The notes under the pieces: model-generated
What the model was told of the DNA's origin: nothing
The model's database searches: none
The model's input: only the letters and a program-made list of their open reading frames with translations
In this document: positions 1-10,940 of the stretch, in pieces
How the letters are laid out: each line of letters starts with the position of its first letter
Position numbering within the stretch: position 1 is the first letter of the stretch
Translations under genes and position numbers: made by a program
Source: Neocallimastix lanati (nom. inval.)
Taxonomy: Eukaryota > Neocallimastigomycota > Neocallimastigomycetes > Neocallimastigales > Neocallimastigaceae
DNA length: 52,500 nucleotides
Reading direction: 5' to 3'
Assembly (NCBI GenBank): GCA_016946835.1
Contig: JACVTC010000007.1
Coordinates: forward strand, 105,001-157,500

Positions 1-782
1 TTGTCTCTACCGGTAGCAACGGAATATTCATATTCTATAAATGGCATAATATTATTAAGTAATTCATTAATAAAATTATCATAAACTTTAAGATGCTCCA
101 AAGAAAAATTTTTTGTAATGCTTGGATCGGTTCCTGGTAATAAGGCAACTTCATTAGGAAGTACAATAATCATTTCTTTTGCTTTATTTTCCTTTGCAAG
201 ATTAGCTGGAACATTAAGTGTACCCATACCATTGTTGAGCATAGAGTCTTCATCTCCATATATGCCATGAAGTAAATATAAAACTGGATACTTCTTTTCT
301 GTGGAATAGTTTGGTGGAAGAACAACATTTAATTTTCGATAACCCTTAGTTATATTAGAATAATATGATTTTTTTTCTACTGTAACTCCTTCAGCTTTAT
401 CATTTGCATGGCCTAGATTAGGATTGACAATTTTTGCCTTACTCATATATTCCTTGGCTATTTCATACATATCTCCATAGACCATACCACACCAATTTCC
501 AAATTCGAAACCCCAATTACCTGTTTCATCCCTGTAAGTAACATTTGTAGTTTTTTTACAACAAGGATAACCTTGTGGTAATGACCAACAATATTCATTT
601 ATGGCACACCATTTACCATCCTCAACTCCCCAATCGGCATCTCTATCAGTTGTTAAAATGGCAGTGGTTTCCTTTTTACAACAGGAATAACCAAACTTAC
701 TAAAATGATCATCGTTACATTCCGCTAAAGTTTTACTAATTAATAGCATTGAAATGATTGATAAAAATTTACAATTCTTCAT
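1..782 (-). CDS. Double-dockerin carbohydrate esterase (CE1/esterase-D type), 3' end cut off by window
   Basis: The first 260 codons of a secreted esterase read without a stop from the ATG at 780-782 to the window edge. Residues 1-20 form a signal peptide ending SKTLA. Two Cys-rich fungal dockerin (CBM10-type) modules follow at about 22-60 and 65-100; each has the paired Cys of GYSCCKK / GYPCCKK, an acidic turn, and a WG...G.WC ending. After a short linker, from about 138, comes an esterase-D/CE1 alpha-beta hydrolase with YPVLYLLHGIYGDED at 165-179 (the HG of the oxyanion region). The window ends at SVATGRD, just before the expected GxSxG nucleophile, so catalytic Ser, Asp and His lie outside. 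In anaerobic fungi such dockerins anchor enzymes to cellulosomes, and this fold covers feruloyl and acetylxylan esterases that strip side chains from xylan. Which substrate is used cannot be told from this half. Confidence 0.93.
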   Translation of the reverse strand, partial: MKNCKFLSIISMLLISKTLAECNDDHFSKFGYSCCKKETTAILTTDRDADWGVEDGKWCAINEYCWSLPQGYPCCKKTTNVTYRDETGNWGFEFGNWCGMVYGDMYEIAKEYMSKAKIVNPNLGHANDKAEGVTVEKKSYYSNITKGYRKLNVVLPPNYSTEKKYPVLYLLHGIYGDEDSMLNNGMGTLNVPANLAKENKAKEMIIVLPNEVALLPGTDPSITKNFSLEHLKVYDNFINELLNNIMPFIEYEYSVATGRD

Positions 783-3340
783 TTTCTTTATTTATTGCTA
801 TTATTACTATTGCTAATTGTTAGGAAATTAATTTATATATATTTATTTGTTTTCTTTATATTTTTAAAATTTATTATTTATATTAGAGTATAAAACATAA
901 TAATAAGTTTATATGATATTTAATAAATGATATTATTTTTTTTAGAAAAAAAAAAAAATTAAAAAAAGTAATGTACTTTTATTTATTTTTATATTAAAAA
1001 AGACAAAATTAAAAAAAGTTAGGGTTAGGCTAATAATATAAATTAATTTATTATAATTGTTGATTGTCAAGTTTATAGAATTTTCTTTTATGTTGAATAT
1101 ATAAAACTAATATATAATCAAAAAACTAAGTTTTTTTTTTTTTTTTATAATTATTATTATTATTGTTTTTTAATAATACAAATATTAATATTGTATTTTA
1201 TATTTTATTAATTTTAATTATTTTTATAATTTTTTTTTTTTTTTTTTTAAATTATTTCTATTTCTATTTATTTTAATTTTAATTTATTATGTTTATTCTT
1301 CAAAATGGAAATTTACACAAAAAAAAAAAATTTTTTTTATTAATTTAATAATCAGAAAAAAAAAATTCAAACTTTAAATATTAATAAAATTAGTATTTTT
1401 ATCATTTTAATAAAATTAGAGTTTTTATCATTTTCTGTATATATTAAAAAATAATTTAAAAGTATGGTGATTCAACGTAATTCTCAAAGGATGGTTTGTA
1501 GCATACATTTAAATATATGTATATAATACATTTTAAATAATATTATCGATAAATATTGAGATTATTATTTAATATATCATTATTATATTATTATTTACTT
1601 TTAATAAAAAAAATTTTAAAAATTCTTTTTTATAATAAATAAAAAGAAAATAAAAATAATTAATATTAAACTAAATTTAATTGGATAATTTAAAAAAATT
1701 AATGCAATACAAAATACAAAAAATTCTTTTGAAGTTTTTTATTTTTTTTATTGGTTTAAAAGTGAAGATTTTAAAAGTTTGAATAAGAAATTTAATTTAT
1801 TATTAAAATTTAATTTAATATAAAAAATTAATTATATCTATAAATTTAATTTCATATTAAAATTTTAATTTATCTATAAATTTAATTTAATAATAAAAAG
1901 TGATTATTAATAGTTAATTTAATAATAAACTTTAAGATTATTTGAATTAAAATATTTTAGGTTAAAAAGTTTATTATATACAAATCTTAACTTTAATTTT
2001 TATGGAAACTTTTAATTCCAAAAATAAAATAAAATAAAAAAAAAGAAAAAAAAAATTTTTTTTAATAATAAATAAATAAAAAAATAATCTAAAAATTCTT
2101 TACCATAAATTGTAATTATCTACCTTGATATTTAATTGAAATAGTTAAATATTTTAAAAAGAAATTATCTTTTTATCTTTATTTTGAACTACTTAATTTT
2201 TCTTTGCATTTATTATTAATTTATTTATCTTTTATATATATAAATATTATAATTATATAAATTTTATATATAGAAATTATCATTAATAATTATTCCATTA
2301 ATTAAATATCAAAAAAATTTATAAAAAATGAATAAAAAAATAAATTTAAATTAATATATAAATCAGTATAAATTATGTGTATCATTGTTAATATTCAAAT
2401 GAAATAATCGAATATTCTAAAGAACATTTATCTTTTTATTTATTTATTTATTTATTTATTTTACTTAATTTTTTTTTTTTAATTATCATAAAATTATTCA
2501 TCTTTAAATATAAAATTTTATATATTATCTACCATCATTTTATTTTATATCTTTTTTTTTTTTTTGAAAGTAAAAATAATATTAAATAATATTTCTATTT
2601 TAATATTAATTTTTTTCGTTTTTTTTTTTATTTACTTATTTACTTTTCTTAATTCTTTAAAATTCTTTAAAATAGTGATTTATTTTTGTTGTATCATCCT
2701 TATGTGTGTATCATTAAAAAAAAAAAAAGAAAAAGAAAAAGAAAATTTTTTTTTTTAATATTTTTTATTTATATTTATATTAAAAAAAAAATTTTTTTTT
2801 TATAATATTTATATAATATATATTAACTAATGAAACATTACATGATTAAAACTTTAATGAATATAATTTTTATATTATGGAATTTACATAAATTAACATA
2901 TTTTTATGTTCTAAAATCATTGATATATGATGCTTAAAAATAACAATTATAAAAATTTTTTTTTTTTTTATTTTATATTATTTGTTTTGATCGTATGGTT
3001 GTTTTATTTTTATTTTCAATTAATATATTCAACTATTATAAAGTAGTTAGTTAATAATATTTTATTTTAATATTATATATAATGAATAAATAAAAAAAAA
3101 CAAAAAAAATTTTAACAAAATGTTAGAAAAATCTTTATATGGATTCCAATAAATAATAAAAAATTAATATATTTAAACTTTATTATACTAAACTATTTTT
3201 AATAAAATTATGTTAGAACAGATTTTTCTAAATGCATTAATTTCCATCTATAAATTTAATATAAATAAAAAAAAAAAAACAATCATAATTATCATATATT
3301 CTATTCATATATATAATAATAAATAATAAATAATAAATAA

Positions 3341-3373
<33 letters not shown>

Positions 3374-4030
3374 AAATAATTGAATAATAAATAATAAATA
3401 ATAAATAAATAAATAATAAATAAATAAATAATAAATAAATAAATAATAAATAAATAAATAATATATAATAAATTCTCTGTAAAAAAAAGCAATGCTAAAA
3501 ATTTTATACTCAAAGTTCATTTTTTTGGAATTTAATTAATTATTTTATTTTTTAATAATGAAATTATTAATTATGTATTAATTACTGTTTTACTATTTAA
3601 TTTCAGGAAATATTAATTTCATTATGAATAAAATAAATTTTCTATATTATGCATCAATTAGTAAAATTAAAATATCATTTAAGATTTTTTATTTCTAATA
3701 TTCATTAAATTTTTTAATTAATGGTACAATAACTCTTCCTTTGAGTCTTGATACGAATGCTAATGTATATATTTTAACTGCTTCTTATTCGTAGTTCATT
3801 TTTTTTTTTTTAAAAAATATATATATATATAGTAACATTAATTAAAAATTAAATTAGTAATTTCTTTATACTAAAGAATATCAATAATGATAATAATGTA
3901 TTTTCTTTTTAAATATTGATTTATATCATTTTGTACTTTTTAAAATATAATAAACGTTAGGAAAATTATATATATTATAATAACACCATAAATATTTTAA
4001 ATAACATATAAAATTAACATATTTCAAAGA

Positions 4031-4066
<36 letters not shown>

Positions 4067-4099
4067 TTGTAAATTTATTTATTTCTGAATAAAAAGAAA

Positions 4100-4136
<37 letters not shown>

Positions 4137-4280
4137 AAATATTTAGTTAATAAAATAAATACAATAAAATAATTTTTTTTTTTTTTTTTTTTGTTATTTA
4201 TTATTTAATAAAAAGAAATAAATAAAATATATACATATTTAAAAGATAATAAATTAAAGTAAAATATAATTTTGAATAAA
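783..4280. other. AT-rich spacer, no intact gene
   Basis: About 3.5 kb of homopolymer and simple repeat: a TTTA run near 2430-2462, an ATAA/AAAT block at 3310-3465, and TA runs near 4030-4060 and 4105-4132. It lies upstream of the esterase start and downstream of the decayed RNF213-like locus. A 120-bp inverted copy of part of that locus sits at 2107-2229 (separate entry). An open stretch at about 3718-3810 (+) reads NGTITLPLSLDTNANVYIL and ends in TAG. It looks protein-like, but it is only about 25 codons with no partner exon, so it is not called as a gene. The short open frames at 2564-2758 and 3301-3520 are translated A/T repeats. Confidence 0.7.
2107..2229 (+). pseudogene. Inverted fragment copy of the RNF213-like relic
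   Basis: On the + strand this segment matches the minus-strand sequence of 4671-4792 over about 120 bp with few differences, then the similarity ends abruptly on both sides. It encodes the same peptide stretch, NYLP-stop-YLIEIVKYFKK, with the same in-frame TGA after LP. The copy is in opposite orientation, about 2.5 kb from its source. It holds no gene of its own. The shared nonsense codon suggests the copy was made after the parent had already lost that codon (inference). Confidence 0.8.
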
Positions 4281-5821
4281 TTAAAAATAGTTCATTTCTC
4301 TATGTATTATTCTTTTTCTAGTCTTGTTAAAATTGGTACTTTTGCTTTTCGTATTATTTGTTTTATCATCATATTCATCAAGAGTTTGTTCTATTTTTTC
4401 CTCTCCTAATTTTTCATATAAATCAATGGATTGCTCTATTTTAATATTTGTTTTACTTAAACAATCAATTTCTTCATTAAATTTATCTTCATTTTCATCA
4501 GAAATAATTTCAAATCTCGACAATTCATTCTTATACTGAATTGTTTGAAATATATTCCAATTAAAGTTCTTATATCTTTTACAAGCTAAAAATCTTGAAA
4601 TGAGTTTTCTTATGGCTTGTTATAAATCAAGTTTACTAATTAAAAGATTGTCCTTTTTAAAATGCTCTTTAAATAAATTAATAATAAATGCAAAGAAAAA
4701 TTTAGTAGTTTAAAATAGAGAAAAAAAGATAATTGCTTTTTAAAATATTTAACTATTTCAATTAAATATCAAGGTAGATAATTATAATCTAATTGTTCAC
4801 TTTCTAATAGGGCATAAGCATTAATATGTTGATCAAATTCTTTTATTTTCTTCCTGGGATAATTCAGTATTTCTTGGAACATTCTTTACTATCTTAGGAT
4901 ATAGTTTATATATTCAATGAATTCATAAAAGTCAATTATTTTCTTCAATTTAATATTGTTTAATTTATGATTTTGGAAGATATTGATTAACTCATCACCA
5001 GCAATATTTCTTTTATTGCTGAAATATAGTAATATAAATTGCAAATTGAATAAGATAACCTTAAAATCCATTTCTTTAACTAAATTAATAACAGATACTT
5101 TTTCCTCAGATGAAAGAGTTTCCGATTTTTTTATCTTTTCCCTATAGTCTGATATAATAGATTCATTATGATTAAATCCTTCAAAAGAATAGGTGATGAA
5201 CTCCATTTCCTGTTCATTTTTTAATAAATGTTTTCTGAAAAGTAAGATTTCAGCGAGTTTAATAAATGAATTTTTCGAACAAAGAATAGAGAGTATTTGT
5301 TCTCTATATTGCTTATCATCAGAAATTTTTATTTTATTTTATAAAAGTTTAATTATTAAATCCGAATAATCTTTGGTTCTAGAAAATAAATATCTTAAAA
5401 AATCGAATTCTTCATTAATAATATTATCATTGCTAACATCTTTACCTAAAAGATATTTATTATCTTCACAGATTAACATATCATGATAAGTAATTAAAAT
5501 TTCCTTTAATTTTATTCTGTTTTTAATTAAATGACCGTACACTAAAACTATATCGTTTAAATAGAAAATTTGCTTCAACATTAAAAATAATTCATTATTA
5601 ATCCTTATCAAATAAAGTTGGAATACCTTTATTTCTTTCATCATGGCATTGAAAATTTCATCTGAAAGTTCACGATAATTTTTAATACTTAATATGCAAT
5701 ACACAACAGACTCGAAAAGATTATAAAATATGTTATTAGCATATTTTAAGTTTTTTTCCATTATACATTTTTTTATCCACAATTTCGAATACTTCTGATT
5801 TAATAAGATAATTAAAACCAT
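4281..5821 (-). pseudogene. C-terminal segments of the RNF213-like relic
   Basis: The segment 5339-5821 (160 codons) ends SRTKDYSDLIIKLL and then stops. Within 15-20 bp another frame takes over (about 5325 to 4889) reading KISDDKQYREQILSIL, which looks like a direct continuation. After 4889 the frame is lost, but a decayed stretch continues to about 4660 with an in-frame TGA in NYLP-stop-YLIEIVKYF. The last open piece, from about 4610 to 4281, reads RFLACKRYKNFNWNIF and onward, with a terminal SKTNIKIEQSIDLYEKLGEE. The arrangement and the basic-aromatic KRYKNFNW stretch resemble the C-terminal part of RNF213-like proteins from memory, which is weak evidence. Confidence 0.5.
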
Positions 5822-5970
5822 TCAAAAAACCATCAATATAATTATTCATGTAATATATAAATTCAGTTAATATATAGATATATTCTTTATATGATTCAAT
5901 ATACAGTGAAAATTTAGCTAAATTATTTAGTGTTTCTTCTTTCTTATTACTGAATAAGTAATATTAATTA

Positions 5971-6693
5971 TCAAAGAAATTTATAATTTTTTTTGTTAGT
6001 ATAATTATAATTTGATTTCGATAAGTAATAAATAATATAATCATCAAAAATGATATTTATATGATTTTCAATATCAAATGAATCATCAATATTACTATAC
6101 ATATCTACAAATTGTTCTTTAAATTTAATAACAATATTATTTTTATCATATATATTCTTTTTATCATTATATTCATCTATATCAATATTTAAATTTTTTC
6201 TGACTTCATTTTCTTTATCTAAATAATTTACCCTATTTTTAATTATACATCTATCAATTTCTTTGAATGATATAATCACAACAGGAAATGTTATACCTAA
6301 ATATATATCTATTTTTTCCCTAGATGGCATATTGATGTATTTAATAATTAATGTATCAAAATTATCAAAATAATATCTATAAATAACATTTAATGTTTTA
6401 TTTTCATATAAAATTTTTGAAGATAAAATATTTAATTTTGCAAATTGAATAATTGTACATATTAAGGCATCATTATAGATTGATTTCATATATTTAATAA
6501 TAATTGAAATAAAATCTACTTCACTTTCATCAAAACGATATTCACTGAGGATCTTCATTATTATATTTATTCCTATATTTTCTATTTTTTTTTTTTTCAT
6601 AATCGATTTTTGGATTTGAGTTTTCAAATTTTTATTTTCATTAATTGATTTGCATAAATATTTAATATATTTATGGTTAAAGATTGATATCAT
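5971..6693 (-). pseudogene. Post-AAA segment of the RNF213-like relic
   Basis: A 240-codon open stretch beginning MISIFNHKYIKYLCK, just downstream of the 51-bp triplication; its ATG is at 6691-6693. It is rich in Ile, Asn, Tyr and Lys with no zinc-binding clusters, transmembrane segments or known motifs. It is the longest uninterrupted piece of the locus, so a short independent gene cannot be excluded. Collinearity with the AAA segment and the next segment at 5339 supports a relic. Confidence 0.5.
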
Positions 6694-6832
6694 ATTAATT
6701 TTTCATTAAATAATTGCTTAAAAATAAAAAGAGATTGATGTCATATTAATTTTTCATTAAATAATTGCTTAAAAATAAAAAGAGATTGATGTCATATTAA
6801 TTTTTCATTAAATAATTGCTTAAAAATAAAAA
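6680..6832. repeat. 51-bp unit repeated three times inside the relic
   Basis: Three consecutive 51-bp units (6680-6730, 6731-6781, 6782-6832) are nearly identical, starting AGATTGAT(A/G)TCAT and ending in TAAAAATAAAAA. The unit length is a multiple of three, so the tandem copies keep the frame. In the minus strand the unit itself contains stops in the frame of the neighbouring segment at 5971-6693. It lies exactly between two open segments of the relic, consistent with replication slippage after selection was lost. Confidence 0.9.
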
Positions 6833-6870
6833 CTGAATTATTTAAACCACCAAAGTTTCTTTCGATACTT

Positions 6871-7383
6871 TCACATAGTAATTTTATAATGATTTTTTTT
6901 ATTCTGTGGGAATTTATGTTTAATTAGAAGTTTGGAGGCAGTTTTTATTAAATAGTAAAAATCTCTAGTTCCATGATATTCCTTAATATTATACTTTAGT
7001 TTAAGATCTTCAAACTTTGAAGGATATAGATTTAATTGCTTTTTATACTTATAATACGCCAATGATAATTCTTCAAAATATTTTCCATATAATGTATTTA
7101 ATTTAATATTATATGATTTAGTAATGGCTAAAGCTGCTATTTTCAAATCTTCTATATCGGGATTAGGCGTAGATAAATGGATTCCTCTATCCATTTTTAA
7201 GGCATCAAGACAATAATTTGAAATTTCAATAAATGACATTTTTTTCTTATTATCATCATATTCTAATTTTGAATGAATAACCTTTAAAGGATTATTACTG
7301 GATAATTCGGGTTCATCATTCATCTCATTTAAAATAACTTTGGCATTTGTATATTGATCTTGATGTAATAAACTTATATCCAT
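6871..7383 (-). pseudogene. AAA+ core (Walker B to lid) of the RNF213-like relic
   Basis: A 170-codon open segment. In order: AKVILNEM (residues 15-22) at the Walker B position, where the family normally has hhLDEI, so the acidic Asp is replaced by Asn; SSNNPLKVIHSKLEY at 28-42; MSFIEISNYCLDALKMDRGI at 49-68, the sensor-1/arginine-finger region; a PNPDIEDL turn; and YHGTRDFYYLIKTASKLL near the end, matching the FYxLIK lid motif of RNF213 proteins. The family assignment of the whole locus rests mainly on this piece. The Asp-to-Asn change and the missing P-loop mean no ATPase activity would be expected even if it were translated. Confidence 0.8.
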
Positions 7384-8183
7384 TTCTTCTATTTTTTGAT
7401 ATATTTATTCCAATTCTTTTAAAGATATTTTTTTTTTCAAGATCTTTAATAATACTTTTAATATCTTCTTTGATATATTGATCTAGTAGATTAAAATCTG
7501 ATGATGAGAATTTAATATTCTTTAATAACTTTAAAGTTTCTTTCGTATTTTTTAAATATTTTAATTTTTTAAAAATTTTTTTAATAAAAATTCCAATTAA
7601 AATATCTATTTCTTTTTCAAGTTGTTCATCATTTATTTTATTAATAATCTTCTCTAGTAATAATAAATCTTCAGAATCTTCAGTATCTTTGCTAAATATT
7701 TGTTTCAATAAATTAAATTGTTTTTCTGTTTCATCCATTATATTCTTATTTTTATTATTACCAGTATTACATAATTTATTTTTATTTATATGATATAATT
7801 CAACAAAAACTGTTGATGTTTTTAATTCATTTAATTTTGTGGCAATTTTTCATAATTTATCAAAATCATTCATTGCTTTTTTTATCTGGGAATTCATTAA
7901 TCATAGTACAAGCAATTTTTTTCTTCAAACCATTATATTTTGAAATTTCATTTTTATAATAATCAGGATAATAAAATTCCAAATTATTTAAGATTACATC
8001 TATTTTAACTATAGTATCATTACATATTTCTATTTTGTTTTTCAAGGTACCATATAAAGGGTCAATTTCACTTTTATTACCTAAGTATAAAATAGTTAAT
8101 CTATTTTCTAAGTTGAAATCATTATTATTATCTAAATATTCCAATTGATTCAATTGTTCAAAAGTAAATTTGAAAATTTCCAA
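7325..8183 (-). pseudogene. Pre-AAA segments of the RNF213-like relic
   Basis: Two open stretches: 7866-8183, continuing upstream without an ATG to about 8220, reads FKFTFEQLNQLEYLDN and later NNLEFYYPDYYKNEISKY; 7325-7738 (137 codons) reads MDETEKQFNLLKQIF and is rich in Lys, Leu and Ile. The second overlaps the AAA segment in a different frame at 7325-7383, where the chain appears to shift. In an intact RNF213-type AAA module a P-loop would lie roughly 60-90 codons before Walker B. None is visible here, so that part was deleted or never present. Confidence 0.5.
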
Positions 8184-8599
8184 TTTTTCTCTTATTTTAT
8201 GTACTACTCTTTTGGTTTCATTGTAATAGTTTGAATTTTTATAATAATCATTTTCAAAAAGTTAATATCAGTTATTTATTTTTTAATAATTTTAAATTTT
8301 TTGTTACTTCTTAGTTAAAGATATCTTCTCATTTAATTACTTTATTATTTAACTTTCTTAAAACAAAATTTTTTGTTTTTTCACTTTTAAACTGATCTAG
8401 ATATGAAGGTAAAACTTCAACTTTAAATTCAGTAATATTACTTTCTAAAAATAATTTTTAATTGTCTATTTAGATATTTATCATTATCAATTAATACAAT
8501 CAATAATAATTCATTAACTTCAATATGGGTAAATACTTTTTTAAGATTTTCAATTAAATCATATAGATAGCAATCATTATTTTTTGAAATAAATAATAA

Positions 8600-9946
8600 C
8601 AAAAAAGAAATAATATAGTTTATTTTTGTTCTATAGTTATATTACTTTTATCTAAATTTTTATTAGCTAATAAATGAACTAACTCTTTAATTATTTCTTC
8701 TTTGTTATATGGATTTTCTTTAAGTTTAAATAATTCAAATAATATATCTAAATTAGAATGATTTGCGCATCTAACAATGGAAGTAATAAATAAGGAATAT
8801 TTATTTTCAAATAATTCCTTATAATTATAAGGATAACCATTAGGAGTTTTAAAAGCTTCAATAAAATCCTTATCATTATTTTAATATGTCCAATTAATTT
8901 TACAAATTTATCGTCGTTTTTGTAACAATTATAATAATATTTGGCATCCTCTTGAATAAATCTAATATTATCTATATTACTAATTTTATTTTTTTTCAAT
9001 TAGTTCTTTACCTATATAATGAATTGTAATTTTTATTGTATTTAAAATATTTTTACTAATTAAAGTAGCTCTTTGATTATAAAAATTAAAAAAATATTCC
9101 TTCAAAGTAATCAATTCATTGTAATTGGATACATTGTAAGTACTAATTAAATTATTAAAATTAGTTTCAACATATTTAGGATTTCTAATTTTATTTAGTT
9201 GACTAAATACTATTATAAGTTTTAATATTAAATTGAAATTAGTTTTTTTCGTTGAATTGTGGTATTGATGAAATATCAATTGTTTCTGTACAATTAATAA
9301 TATGATTTCTTTTTTCATAAAACAACTTAAGATAATCATTAGAATTATTCAAAAGAGATAAAACATTGTTAATATTTGCATCATTAATTGAATTTAAACT
9401 ATTGTAAATTAGTTGCAAAATTGAATATGTTAATCTTCCAAAAATACTTTTATGTTCTAGTATAAATTTAGAAGCTAAAGGTTTATCTCTTATTTTATTA
9501 TAATACTCCTCAAACATAGTTTGACTGTTTGATTTAAAAAATAATATAATTAAAATAAGATTATAATATAAATTATCATCATAATTATATGTATTAATGC
9601 AAGTGAGAGTATTAATAAGTTTTCTATACTTATCACTTTTATATTCTACTAAAAATATATCTATTTTATTTTCTAATGAGTACACACATATATTTTTAAT
9701 AAGTTGTTCCTTATTAACTAAATCTTGATCTAAATTATTTTCTATTGAATTTAAAACATATAATATAAATTCAATATCAATTTCTTCAGATTTTTCTATA
9801 TCTTTAGTAACATTTTTGAATAGATATGGTAAGATATTATTAAACTTTTTATCTATCAAATAGAATTCAAAGATTAAAAATTTTTGTATAGTTGTTAATT
9901 TATTTTCATTTTTAGCATATGAAAAGAGTTTTACTAATTGTTTCAT
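8600..9946 (-). pseudogene. Helical middle segments of the RNF213-like relic, three frames
   Basis: Three open stretches follow each other: 9239-9946 (235 codons, starting MKQLVKLFSYAK), 8986-9339 in a second frame, and about 8600-8999, which itself needs a shift near 8880. Translations on the two sides of each shift read as one continuous Leu/Ile/Asn-rich helical chain; for example, the 9239 segment ends at IPQFNEKN and the next frame continues NFNLILKLI. The 8600-8880 part reads NGYPYNYKELFENKYSLF and onward to a stop. No motif is recognised. Smooth continuation across frame changes is the evidence for single-base decay rather than separate genes. Confidence 0.55.
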
Positions 9947-10074
9947 AAAAAAAAAAATCCTTTTTTCATATCAAAAAAATCAGCATAAATAAAAAGTGAC
10001 TGTTTCTTTTTTTTGTAATATTTTTCATCAAAAACAATTCTTTCTCTATCATAGTTTATTTCTATTTTAAACGA

Positions 10075-10834
10075 TTATTTTTCTTTATTAAATTCTAAAT
10101 TAGCACAATATAAATATATATTTTTATTTCCTAAAGAATTAAATGCATTATTTTTTATATTATCCTGTTCATTATTATCCTGTTCATAATATAAATTAAA
10201 ATTTTTTTCAGTTATTACTCTAAACTCACTTCTTGTAACATTTATATTCAAATTAATATAATTCTTTTCTAACATTATAGAATGGGGACAAGAAATTAAA
10301 ACAAACACAGTATTCATATTATTTCTTTTTATTTTTGTTTCTTTTTCTTCATAACTTTTATTATTCATTAAAGATTTTTTGTTTTCTATATCTCTACATC
10401 TTGTATTACTAATATTTTCAATATCATCATTACTTTCAACAATATTCAATAATATTTTATATTCTTCATTTGAATTATTATTTTCTTCATTTGAAAGAGT
10501 GTTAATAGTGTTTTTCTTTTTTAAAGAACTTCTTTTTAATGTTTTTTCATCTCCAGTTATATTTCTATGTTTTGATTTTGACTTTGATTTATTATTTTTT
10601 GGAATTTTCGTAGAATTTTTATAAAATTTGGAATTAGAAACATTATTGAATACTTCTTCAGAATTTAATACAGAACCCATATTACGAGAATCATGGTATA
10701 GTTCTTCCTCAAAACTTGATTCATGTATTGCTAATTACTTCTTCTTCAGTATTTATTTTAGAATTCTAAACGTGAGAACCATCATAAAGTTCTTCCTCAA
10801 ATTCTGATTCAAATAAATAATCACTTTCATTCAT
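10075..10834 (-). pseudogene. N-terminal segment of the RNF213-like relic
   Basis: The ATG at 10832-10834 opens MNESDYLFESEFEEELYDG and meets a TAG after 22 codons. Reading resumes in another frame and runs open from about 10680 down to 10075 as a Ser/Asn/Lys-rich, low-complexity 201-codon stretch beginning MGSVLNSEEVF. The sequence around the break is an imperfect tandem duplication (10651-10722 and 10736-10810), which explains why the acidic motif FEEELY occurs twice. No domain is recognised here. It could be an independent short protein starting at the internal ATG at 10678-10680, but its position at the head of a collinear decayed gene makes a relic more likely. Confidence 0.5.
10651..10810. 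repeat. Imperfect tandem duplication, 72-75 bp, at the 5' end of the relic
   Basis: Units 10651-10722 and 10736-10810 align along their length; in the minus strand both start GAATCA, share TTTGAGGAAGAACT, and end in CTGAAGAAG(AAG)TA. Each encodes ES.FEEELY...EE(E)V in its own frame; the 13-bp spacer shifts the frame between them. Confidence 0.8.
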
Positions 10835-10895
10835 TATATATATAATAAATTGGTTAATAACTTTTTTAATTTTTTTTATTATTTTTAAAAAGTTT

Positions 10896-10940
<45 letters not shown>

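Larger units (their letters stand above)
4281..10834 (-). pseudogene. Decayed RNF213/mysterin-like AAA+ gene
   Basis: A run of collinear minus-strand open segments spans 6.5 kb, separated by frameshifts and in-frame stops that lack splice signals. The recognisable part is 6871-7383: a Walker-B-like VILNEM, then ELSSNNPLKVIHSKLE, then ISNYCLDALKMDRGI (family pattern ISNW.LD.AKMNRGI), then YHGTRDFYYLIKT. This order is typical of the RNF213 (mysterin) giant AAA+ ubiquitin-ligase family. Other segments are charged, Leu/Ile/Asn-rich and helical, and I cannot place them firmly. The first ATG is at 10832-10834 and the last segment ends at 4281. No P-loop and no RING-type zinc cluster were found. At 6.5 kb it is also far shorter than the usual ~15 kb of the family, so sections are missing. 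It cannot make a full protein. A multi-gene reading, with several short hypothetical genes, is possible but less likely given the frame continuity across breaks. Confidence 0.8.

Noticed and set aside
1010-1032. TTAGGG-like telomeric motif (also near 28670)
   Set aside because: Only one or two units occur, internal and not tandem.
4324-4539. 71-codon plus-strand open frame
   Set aside because: It is antisense to the last open segment of the RNF213-like relic.
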